A stretch of 7,611 bases of DNA from assembly GCA_900769995.1 (NCBI GenBank), contig CAAGIT010000147.1, forward strand, positions 1 through 7,611. Reading direction: 5' to 3'. This document shows, in pieces, positions 1 through 6,176 of this stretch. The DNA is from an uncultured Oscillospiraceae bacterium (GTDB lineage Bacteria > Bacillota > Clostridia > Oscillospirales > Oscillospiraceae). The translations under genes and the position numbers were made by a program. The notes under the pieces are model-generated. The model was given only the letters and a program-made list of their open reading frames with translations. It did not search any database and was not told the origin of the DNA. Each line of letters begins with the position of its first letter. Position 1 is the stretch's first letter.

Positions 1-2
1 AT

Positions 3-485
3 CTTTTGGAGAACAGACAGGTCGTCACACTGAATCGCTCCCGATATCTCATGTCGGAATTCAACTTCGGCGCTTCTGCAAGGGAAATTGATGATGCGCT
101 CGGTCTTATCGCACGCTTCGGATACATTCCCGTAATCGCGCATCCTGAACGTTACCGTGCACTACAGGAAGAACCCCGCCTTGCTGAAAAATGGTTTGCG
201 GACGGTTATATTCTTCAGCTCAACAAAGGCAGCCTGTTGGGCCGTCTGGGTACCGGTGCAGAAAGACTCGCGCTGCATCTGCTTCAGCATGGTCTGGTCC
301 ACGTCATCGCCAGCGATGCCCACGATTCCCGCTATCGTCCCACCGGATTCCAAACCCTGCTCTCCAGATTGGACAGATATTGTGCCCCCGAATACATCGA
401 TCTGATGCTGAAAATCAATCCGCAGAGGATCATCTCAGATGAAGCCATTCCCCTGCCAAATACAGCTGATGGTCTACTGCCTTGA
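3..485 (+). CDS. cpsB: CpsB/YwqE-type PHP protein-tyrosine phosphatase (5' end missing)
   Basis: C-terminal part (about 160 residues) of a metal-dependent tyrosine phosphatase of the PHP superfamily; the family is usually about 240-255 residues, so roughly the first third lies off the left edge. The first complete in-frame codon is at 3; the TTG at 6 is internal, not a start. Visible family motifs are IPVIAHPERY (HPER, coding from about 126), QLNKGSLLG, and VHVIASDAHD (SDAH, about 300-330). The His and Asp residues of these motifs are metal ligands in characterised CpsB/YwqE proteins. The end, NPQRIISDEAI, fits the usual C-terminus. Known family members dephosphorylate the Tyr-rich tail of BY-kinases in capsule or exopolysaccharide loci, and two such kinases are encoded downstream, which supports the call. 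Inference: it counteracts one or both kinases. It ends 10 bases before the next gene. Confidence 0.88.
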   Translation, partial: LLENRQVVTLNRSRYLMSEFNFGASAREIDDALGLIARFGYIPVIAHPERYRALQEEPRLAEKWFADGYILQLNKGSLLGRLGTGAERLALHLLQHGLVHVIASDAHDSRYRPTGFQTLLSRLDRYCAPEYIDLMLKINPQRIISDEAIPLPNTADGLLP

Positions 486-495
486 GGTAAAAACT

Positions 496-1326
496 ATGAG
501 AAAATTCCAATTTTTTGTTACCGCTGTATTCTTGATCGTAACGGTTGTCTTTTTGGTGTTCGTATCCTACGACCGTCTGATGCTCGATCACACAGCGCCG
601 CAGATCATCTGCGACGGCGTTCCGCTGTATGTCAGTGCCAACGCTACGGACACCGAGCTATGCTCCGGTCTTACCGCCTATGACGACGTTGACGGAGACC
701 TTACAAACCGTATTATCGTCCGTAAGATCTCCAAGCTCACCGGCGCAAATACTGCAACGATTTATTATGCCGTTTTCGATTCAGCCTCCAACTACTGCAC
801 CTTTACGCGCACCGTTACATACACAGACTACTGCAAGCCGCATTTTGCGCTTTCGGAGCCGCTGTGCTATAAGCCGAACAGCACCCTCTATCTGTCCGAC
901 CGCCTGACGGCGCACGATGTCATCGACGGCAATATTTCCGGGCGTATCCGCGTATCCTCGGATGACGTTTCCATTTCCGAGCCGGGTCAGTACGACATCA
1001 CCCTTTTGGTCACCAACAGTTCCGGCGACACCTCGCTTCTCACGCTGCCTGTATTGATCGAGTCCCGAACCGAGCTCCATCCGACGATCCGCCTTACGGA
1101 GTATCTGCGCTATGTTCCCATTGGCAGCGAGCTTACTGAGGAGGAGCTGCGCTCTATGATCGTCTCCGTCCGCGAAACGTCAAACGGCGTTTCGGTCGCT
1201 CCGGAAAAGGTCACCATTTCCGGCACCGTTGACACCGATAAATTCGGCAGTTATACGATCATCTTCAGCTATGAGAACAGCCGGAATTTGATCTGCAACG
1301 TCATGCTTACAGTTGTAGTAGAGTAA
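496..1326 (+). CDS. Membrane-anchored extracellular protein with three Ig-like (DUF5011/HYR-like) domains
   Basis: A 276-residue protein. A short basic N-terminus (MRKFQ) is followed by one hydrophobic segment at about residues 6-24, then an all-extracellular region predicted to be beta-rich. Two repeats share LTAxDxxDG about 78 residues apart (residues 59-67 and 137-145), each followed by an I/V-rich strand; this matches DUF5011/HYR-type Ig-like domains at about 31-110 and 114-189. A weaker third domain covers about 194-276 (GSYTIIFSY, then a final beta strand). No sortase motif, second membrane helix or catalytic motif was seen, so it is probably held by an uncleaved N-terminal anchor. ATG at 496 is chosen because GAGG at 484-487 lies 8 bases upstream; an in-frame ATG at 439 would overlap the phosphatase gene by 47 bases and put polar residues before the membrane segment. 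Function is unknown. Position between phosphatase and kinases suggests a role in the same surface pathway, for example surface sensing or holding glycan (inference). Confidence 0.8.
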   Translation: MRKFQFFVTAVFLIVTVVFLVFVSYDRLMLDHTAPQIICDGVPLYVSANATDTELCSGLTAYDDVDGDLTNRIIVRKISKLTGANTATIYYAVFDSASNYCTFTRTVTYTDYCKPHFALSEPLCYKPNSTLYLSDRLTAHDVIDGNISGRIRVSSDDVSISEPGQYDITLLVTNSSGDTSLLTLPVLIESRTELHPTIRLTEYLRYVPIGSELTEEELRSMIVSVRETSNGVSVAPEKVTISGTVDTDKFGSYTIIFSYENSRNLICNVMLTVVVE

Positions 1327-1332
1327 GGAGGT
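1325..1332 (+). promoter_or_regulatory. Strong Shine-Dalgarno of the first BY-kinase gene
   Basis: AAGGAGGT is nearly full complement to the 16S 3' end and lies 6 bases before ATG at 1339. Its first two bases belong to the TAA stop of the Ig-like protein gene, so a ribosome ending there is positioned to reinitiate. Confidence 0.85.
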
Positions 1333-1338
1333 CGCACG

Positions 1339-2817
1339 ATGAACGAACGAAAAGGTGTGGAATGGGGCGACCTTGAGTTATTTTGTGTCTGCCGCTATAT
1401 CCTGCGACGCTTTTGGATGGTCGCATTTTCTGCGTTGGTTTGCGTAATGGCTGTGTTCCTTGTGCAGAACATCGCCTCGACGCCTACTTATACCAGCAGT
1501 GTTACCTTCGCGGTAACTTCCCGCAGCACCATTGGTACCACGACGAACAATATCGCCGTCACCGGCACCGTTGCCGGACGCTTCGGTCAGCTTTTGCAAA
1601 GTGACATCATGAAAAACGCTGCCGCCGAGCGTCTTGGTATGTCCTCTTTCCCTGCTACCATTTCCGTAGATGCGCCCGATAATACCAATATCGTCATGAT
1701 GTATGTGTCGGCAAGTTCTCCTGAATTGGCATATAAAAGCACGCTTGCGATCATTGATTGTCACAAGCATTACATCGACGCGGTCATGAAATCCGCGGTT
1801 CTTGAGAATATCAACGGCCCGACGATCGCCGTTGCTCCGGACAGCAGCTCTTCCCGTTCGACGCTGCTGACGTTATCCGCACCGCTCGGTGCACTTGTCA
1901 TGATATTCCTTTTGGTTATGTTCTGCATCCGTGAAGATACTGTCCACACTTCCTCCGGTGCCAGACATCAGATCGACGGCAAGCTGTTGGCAACCATCCG
2001 TCACGAGAGAAAACATCGTACGGTTAAGAGCCTGTTCTCGCGTAAGAAAAAGTCCCTGCTTATCTCCGATCCCACCTGCAGCTTCCTCTACACAGAAACC
2101 ATACATCAGTTGAGAATTCTGCTCGAACGTGCAAAAGAAGTTAATCATCATCAGGTTTTTGTCATTGCAAGCTGCAGCGAAAATGAAGGTAAGTCTACCA
2201 TCGCAGCCAACCTCGCGCTTTCTCTCGCGCAAAAGCACCACAAGGTTTTGCTGCTCGATGGCGACCTGCGAAAGCCCGCACAGTCACTGATTTTTGATAA
2301 GCACATATCCCATGGCAAGCATTTCGGTTCTATTGTCACAAATCCCTTCTCCAAAAAGGCGCTCAAAGAGGCGATCCAGCACGACACGGCAACAAACCTC
2401 TATTTCCTCTTCTCTAACTCGATCGAGCGAAGAAAGATGGAAATCTTATCCGCAGACACTTTCCGTCCGATCATCGATGCCCTCCGACAAGAATTCAGCT
2501 ACATCATCATCGACACCCCGCCGAGCGGCCTTTTTGCGGATGCCGAGGTCTTGGCTGATGTATCCGACGCCTCCCTTCTGGTCGTTCGCCAGGACCTTCT
2601 TCCTGCTATCGCGATCAACGACACCATCGATTCCCTCAGCACTGCAAAGGCGGAATTTATGGGAATCGTCTTAAACAATGTGCATACGATCCGCAACCCG
2701 ATTTCCGCCAGTAACGGTTACGGCTACGGCTATAGATACGGCGATGGCTACGGCTATGGCTACGGTCGTCACGCAAAGAAGGAAACATCTTCATTCTCTG
2801 AGAAGGGAGGGATATAA
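1339..2817 (+). CDS. Wzz-BY-kinase fusion, divergent first copy (polysaccharide co-polymerase/tyrosine kinase)
   Basis: A 492-residue inner-membrane protein. The Wzz part has TM1 at about 26-43, an outside loop of about 130 residues and TM2 at about 176-197. A basic juxtamembrane stretch (about 221-240) leads into a P-loop kinase domain. Walker A is SENEGKST (280-287, K285), Walker A' is LLLDGDLRKP (D307, D309) and Walker B is YIIIDTPP (D392). The tail at 461-475 has seven Tyr alternating with Gly. BY-kinases autophosphorylate such tails and help set glycan chain length and export. Oddities: the EXXRXXR ring motif reads E253-x-x-H256-x-x-R259; the proline-rich motif before TM2 is absent (PDSSSSRST instead); the usual GLSDVL and NPSELL-like loop segments are not recognisable. 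ATP-binding residues are intact, so it is not simply dead. AAGGAGGT at 1325-1332 sets the ATG. A fused arrangement is typical of Proteobacteria, while many Firmicutes split it into CpsC and CpsD. Confidence 0.88.
   Translation: MNERKGVEWGDLELFCVCRYILRRFWMVAFSALVCVMAVFLVQNIASTPTYTSSVTFAVTSRSTIGTTTNNIAVTGTVAGRFGQLLQSDIMKNAAAERLGMSSFPATISVDAPDNTNIVMMYVSASSPELAYKSTLAIIDCHKHYIDAVMKSAVLENINGPTIAVAPDSSSSRSTLLTLSAPLGALVMIFLLVMFCIREDTVHTSSGARHQIDGKLLATIRHERKHRTVKSLFSRKKKSLLISDPTCSFLYTETIHQLRILLERAKEVNHHQVFVIASCSENEGKSTIAANLALSLAQKHHKVLLLDGDLRKPAQSLIFDKHISHGKHFGSIVTNPFSKKALKEAIQHDTATNLYFLFSNSIERRKMEILSADTFRPIIDALRQEFSYIIIDTPPSGLFADAEVLADVSDASLLVVRQDLLPAIAINDTIDSLSTAKAEFMGIVLNNVHTIRNPISASNGYGYGYRYGDGYGYGYGRHAKKETSSFSEKGGI
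2716..2766 (+). repeat. Tyr-Gly codon repeat, tail of first BY-kinase
   Basis: Imperfect short repeats of GGCTAC/GGCTAT encode alternating Gly and Tyr at residues 460-475, with seven Tyr. This is the usual autophosphorylation tail of BY-kinases. The DNA repetition resembles that in the second kinase and could allow slippage or recombination (inference). Confidence 0.75.
2804..2811 (+). promoter_or_regulatory. Shine-Dalgarno of the second BY-kinase gene, inside the first
   Basis: AGGGAGGG lies 8 bases before ATG at 2820 and encodes the last glycines (EKGGI) of the first kinase. With only 2 bases between stop and start, this suggests coupled translation of the two kinases. Confidence 0.8.
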
Positions 2818-2819
2818 AC

Positions 2820-4340
2820 ATGGGCGAAAAGAAGGATGGCGGCACGAACCTTCAGTTTTCACTGCTGCTGCACAATTTTTTCTCTCTCTTCAAGCGATTG
2901 TTCTGGCTCTGCATTGTGCTCGCGCTGATTGTCGGTTTTTATTCCTACCGTACAGCAGATCAGAGTTATGTACCGCGCTATACCTCCACCGTCGTCTTTT
3001 CCGTTTCGGCAACCTTTCATTCTACTACGGATATAGAGGACAGCAGCTCCTATTTGGATAACTTCGCCGCGCAGGTGCTCGCAACAACCTTCCCCTATAT
3101 CATCCGGAGTGAAAACGCAGCGTATCTGCTAAGTGCGCGTCTGGGCACTTCGGCAATCAGACCGCATTTGTCCGCTGAATCCACCGCCGAATCGGCTCTG
3201 TTTACCATGCGGGCAACAGGCACCGACCCGGACGAGGTATATACCGTTCTGATGGCTGCGGTCGATATTTATCCGCAGGCAGCCGCCAGCGTTCTTGGCG
3301 ATACGCAGCTCATTGTCCTGGACGAACCGCTCGGCCCGCCGGAAAAGCCGGACAACGTAAATGACGCTGTTTCCTATGGCGTGCAGCGCAGTGTTGTCGG
3401 CTTTGTCGCCGGCATTGTTTTGATATTCCTGCTCTCTCTGACGAGAAAGACGCTGCACTCTGCCGAGGATGTGCGTAAGCTCGTGAATTTGAATTGTCTG
3501 TCCTATGTGCCCATTGTCAAGTTGAAAAAGCGCTCCAATCAGACAAATGCAAGTATCTCTATCCTGAATCCGCGCATTGACCCATCGTTTAATGAGTCCT
3601 TCCGCAATCTGCGCGTCAAGATCAAGCGTTTGATGAGAAGCCAAAATGCCCGTATACTGCTGATAACCAGCACGATCCCGAACGAGGGCAAAACGACCAC
3701 CGCGATCAACCTTGCCCTTTCACTGGCCTCCGAGGGAAAACGCGTTGTCTTGATTGACGGCGACCTGCGCAAGCAAACACTGAAGGGAGACCTCGGGATC
3801 TCGCAGAAATCCAACGGCTTAGTCGAAGTATTGTCCGGTGAGTGCAAGGAACAGCCTATAATCAAAGTCCCCGGCTCCGCTATGTTTTTGCTCTGCGGTG
3901 ATAAAACCGTAGATCAGACGCAGCCGCTTTTGGATTCGCGCCAAATGCAGCAGCTTCTGACGACCTTAAAAGAGCAAATGGACTATGTCATTATCGACTC
4001 CCCGCCTGCCGGCGTTATGGCTGACGCTGCGACGATTGCAAAACATGCGGATGCCTGCCTCTATGTTGTGCGTCAGGACTCTGCAAGCACCTCCGAAATT
4101 CTCAATGCCATTGAGTCCATTTCCGCCGCGGGTGGAAATCTGATCGGCTGCGTTATGAACCGTACACTCGCCGGTTCTACCCGCTACGGCTACGGTTCAA
4201 AATACACCGGCGGTTACAGCTACAGCTATGGCAATAAATACGCCTCCTATGGTTACCGCCACAGATATTCGCGTTATGGCTATGGCGATTCCGCAGAGGA
4301 ATCGGAGAATCCCTCCGCAGGGGACGAATCTGAAACCTGA
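2820..4340 (+). CDS. Wzz-BY-kinase fusion, canonical second copy (polysaccharide co-polymerase/tyrosine kinase)
   Basis: A 506-residue paralogue of the preceding gene. TM1 is at about 27-43, the outside loop about 145 residues, and TM2 about 189-207, preceded by the Pro-rich Wzz motif (P170, P173, P174, P177). The cytoplasmic part carries an intact EXXRXXR motif (E259, R262, R265), which mediates ring assembly in known BY-kinases. Walker A is STIPNEGKT (K291), Walker A' is VLIDGDLRK (D313, D315), GLVEVL follows at 333-338, and Walker B is YVIIDSPP (D393). The C-terminal cluster at 456-488 has 12 Tyr separated by G, S and basic residues, followed by an acidic end (SAEESENPSAGDESET). Known role: cyclic autophosphorylation of the tail, reversed by the PHP phosphatase, controls polysaccharide polymerisation or export. 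It starts 2 bases after the previous stop, with AGGGAGGG at 2804-2811 inside the upstream gene, so translational coupling is likely. Confidence 0.92.
   Translation: MGEKKDGGTNLQFSLLLHNFFSLFKRLFWLCIVLALIVGFYSYRTADQSYVPRYTSTVVFSVSATFHSTTDIEDSSSYLDNFAAQVLATTFPYIIRSENAAYLLSARLGTSAIRPHLSAESTAESALFTMRATGTDPDEVYTVLMAAVDIYPQAAASVLGDTQLIVLDEPLGPPEKPDNVNDAVSYGVQRSVVGFVAGIVLIFLLSLTRKTLHSAEDVRKLVNLNCLSYVPIVKLKKRSNQTNASISILNPRIDPSFNESFRNLRVKIKRLMRSQNARILLITSTIPNEGKTTTAINLALSLASEGKRVVLIDGDLRKQTLKGDLGISQKSNGLVEVLSGECKEQPIIKVPGSAMFLLCGDKTVDQTQPLLDSRQMQQLLTTLKEQMDYVIIDSPPAGVMADAATIAKHADACLYVVRQDSASTSEILNAIESISAAGGNLIGCVMNRTLAGSTRYGYGSKYTGGYSYSYGNKYASYGYRHRYSRYGYGDSAEESENPSAGDESET
4185..4286 (+). repeat. Tyr-rich tail-coding repeat of second BY-kinase
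   Basis: Irregular repeats of TAC/TAT with GGC/GGT codons encode 12 Tyr within residues 456-489. It is longer, more basic and less regular than the tail of the first kinase. Confidence 0.72.
4286..4323 (+). promoter_or_regulatory. Two stem-loops in the 3' end of the second kinase gene
   Basis: A perfect 7-bp stem CGATTCC/GGAATCG (4286-4292 with 4298-4304, loop GCAGA) is followed by a smaller CCCT/AGGG stem (4311-4314 with 4319-4322, loop CCGC, possible flanking U-G pair). Both lie in the acidic tail codons. Neither has a T tail, so they are not terminators; a role in mRNA stability is possible only. Confidence 0.4.
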
Positions 4341-4350
4341 TCCCGCTCTG

Positions 4351-4366
4351 CCTTTGCGGACAAAGG
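4351..4366 (+). promoter_or_regulatory. Hairpin covering the exporter's ribosome binding site
   Basis: CCTTTG (4351-4356) and CAAAGG (4361-4366) form a perfect 6-bp stem with loop CGGA. The right arm contains most of the AAAGGA Shine-Dalgarno of the ABC exporter. In the largest gap of the operon (35 bases) this could lower exporter translation unless ribosomes finishing the kinase open it. Confidence 0.5.
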
Positions 4367-4375
4367 AAAGACATT

Positions 4376-6154
4376 ATGAGTTTCATCACAAAAATAAAAA
4401 AGCGGATCGCCGACGGTTCTCTCCGGGAAATCATTTCGGAGACACGCTGGATCTACCGCCATACGAGAGCTTACCGAAAAGCGATCATCAACTTCATACT
4501 GCTCGGGCTTCTGACCAATGTTTTGAGCTTGCTGCTCGCTCTGGCATCAAAAGAGCTTATCAACTCTATCGTCTTTGTCGGCACGAACGGGCATGGCGGT
4601 ATGCATATCGCTTATTACGGTATTGCTATGGCGTTTTTCGCTGTCGGCCAAGTTGTGTTCACCGCTTGGGTCAGCCGCTACAGCACGAAGGTCAATCTGC
4701 GAATCAACAACGAATTGCGCGCTGAAGTATATAGTGGCTTTTTGGGAACGGAGTGGAGCGAATTGCAGCATTACCATTCCGGCGATCTGCTCAGCCGTGT
4801 CAATACAGACACGACCAATGTTGCAAACAGTGTCCTCGGCTGGCTCCCAACGTTAATTGTACGCTCGGTGCAGTTCCTCACATCCTTGCTCGTCATCCTC
4901 ATTTACGACCCGACAATGGCGCTGATCGCTTTGCTCACCGCACCGGTCTCTTTGGTGGTTGCGAAGCCCTTTGCTTCAAAAATGCGGGCAGCAAGTAAGG
5001 ATATGCGGGCCATCAGCAGTGATATGGTTGCATTCCACGAGGAGACGCTCCAAAATGCCCAACCGATCAAGGCGATGAATTTGGTCGATGCGTTCCGTGC
5101 AAAGCAAACTGCTGTGCAGCAGCTTTACTACGAGACCGCTGACCGCTTCAGCCGTTTTTCGGTATTCAGTTCCGCATTTCTCTCCGTTGTCGGTTTGGTT
5201 GTCAATTATCTCTGCCTTGGTTGGGGCGCCTATCGTCTTTGGCTGGGAAAGATCGATTTCGGCACAATGGTTCTGTTTATTCAGCTTGCCGGTTATCTCT
5301 CCTCTTCCCTTTCCGCTCTGATCAAGCTGGTGCCCTCGGCAATCGAATGTACCGTCAGCGCACAGCGTATTATGACGATTCTGTCTCTGCCGCGGGAGGA
5401 TTATTCGAATGCAGATGCTGTAAGCTCAATGGATCCTCAGAATTTCTCTCTCGAATTACACAGCCTCTCTTTTTCCTATCATGTCGGCAAACCGGTTTTG
5501 CAAAATGTGACACTCACGGTTGCCCCGCAGGAAATGATCGCTCTGATCGGTTCCTCCGGCAGTGGAAAAACAACACTGTTCCGTCTGCTTTTAGCCCTGC
5601 TCCATCCGTCAGACGGGCGGCTCTGTCTTGTATCCAACGGAGAAGAATTTGACATTTCCCCCGCAACTCGCAGCCTGTTTTCCTATGTGCCGCAGGAAAA
5701 TGTAATTTTCTCCGGCAGCATCGCCGAAATGCTGCGTATGGTACGCCCCAACGCAACCGACGCTGAGATCTATGACGCGCTGCGTATTGCGTGCGCCGAT
5801 GAATTTGTCTCGGCTTTACCGGACGGTATTCACAGTCCCCTGCACGAGTGTGGACGTTCGCTCTCGCTGGGTCAGAATCAGCGCTTGTCGATCGCACGCG
5901 CGGTTTTGGCGGATGCGCCGATTATGCTGCTTGACGAGGTGACCTCGGCGCTGGACTTGGATACCGAAGAACGTGTGCTGCAGAATATTGCCGCATTGCC
6001 GAACAAGACCTGCATTATCTCTACGCACCGTCCGAGCGTTCTCTCTCTTTGTGACCGCGTTTATCGCATAAAAAAGACGCATCTCGAGCCTGTGCTGCCT
6101 GAGGATTTAGAAAAAATGCTGCACCGCTCGGCTGATGAAAGAAAAAAGCAGTGA
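4376..6154 (+). CDS. ABC exporter half-transporter, type IV (MsbA-like) membrane domain fused to ATPase
   Basis: A 592-residue half-transporter, expected to act as a dimer in the cytoplasmic membrane. Six hydrophobic segments lie at about 37-57, 77-99, 155-178, 180-200, 264-286 and 296-318; the stretch HSGDLLSRVNTDT (134-146) is a typical exporter intracellular-loop sequence. The ATPase domain (about 357-575) shows A-loop Tyr368, Walker A GSSGSGKTT (392-400), Q-loop Q440, an ExG X-loop remnant (E491, G493), signature LSLGQ (496-500; commonest form LSGGQ), Walker B IMLLDE (E521 catalytic), D-loop SALD and H-loop H551. No peptidase domain or accessory secretion gene is visible. Substrate cannot be read from sequence; co-transcription with BY-kinases suggests a surface glycan, lipid-linked glycan or peptide (inference). 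AAAGGA at 4362-4367 is 8 bases before the ATG and partly inside a small hairpin. The last codons lie in the terminator stem. Confidence 0.9.
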   Translation: MSFITKIKKRIADGSLREIISETRWIYRHTRAYRKAIINFILLGLLTNVLSLLLALASKELINSIVFVGTNGHGGMHIAYYGIAMAFFAVGQVVFTAWVSRYSTKVNLRINNELRAEVYSGFLGTEWSELQHYHSGDLLSRVNTDTTNVANSVLGWLPTLIVRSVQFLTSLLVILIYDPTMALIALLTAPVSLVVAKPFASKMRAASKDMRAISSDMVAFHEETLQNAQPIKAMNLVDAFRAKQTAVQQLYYETADRFSRFSVFSSAFLSVVGLVVNYLCLGWGAYRLWLGKIDFGTMVLFIQLAGYLSSSLSALIKLVPSAIECTVSAQRIMTILSLPREDYSNADAVSSMDPQNFSLELHSLSFSYHVGKPVLQNVTLTVAPQEMIALIGSSGSGKTTLFRLLLALLHPSDGRLCLVSNGEEFDISPATRSLFSYVPQENVIFSGSIAEMLRMVRPNATDAEIYDALRIACADEFVSALPDGIHSPLHECGRSLSLGQNQRLSIARAVLADAPIMLLDEVTSALDLDTEERVLQNIAALPNKTCIISTHRPSVLSLCDRVYRIKKTHLEPVLPEDLEKMLHRSADERKKQ

Positions 6155-6173
6155 CGCTCGTCACTGCTTTTTC
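6142..6173. terminator. Bidirectional intrinsic terminator between ABC exporter and degV genes
   Basis: A perfect 13-bp inverted repeat (6143-6155 with 6160-6172) and a 4-base loop GCTC. The core GCAGTGAC/GTCACTGC is flanked by A and T runs, giving a U tail on both strands (five T on +, six on -). It lies between convergent genes and would end transcription of both. The exporter's TGA at 6152-6154 lies inside the left arm. Confidence 0.93.
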
Positions 6174-6176
6174 TAC

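Noticed and set aside
439..495. Longer start (ATG 439) for the Ig-like protein
   Set aside because: It overlaps the phosphatase gene by 47 bases, lacks a good ribosome binding site, and puts polar residues before the membrane anchor; ATG 496 has GAGG at ideal distance.
2716..2766. Repeat array (CRISPR or minisatellite) at the end of the first kinase gene
   Set aside because: The repetition follows codons for alternating Gly and Tyr in frame with the gene and has no spacer structure.
1339..2817. First BY-kinase gene as a pseudogene
   Set aside because: The frame is intact over 492 codons, all ATP-binding residues and the Tyr tail are kept, and it has the strongest ribosome binding site in the operon; divergence looks like specialisation.
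3129..3644. 171-codon open frame on the - strand
   Set aside because: It lies wholly within the second BY-kinase gene, has no recognisable motif or ribosome binding site, and is a shadow of the coding strand.
4341..4375. Terminator or internal promoter between second kinase and exporter
   Set aside because: The CCTTTG/CAAAGG hairpin has no T run after it and no -35/-10 pair was seen in the gap, so co-transcription is the simpler reading.
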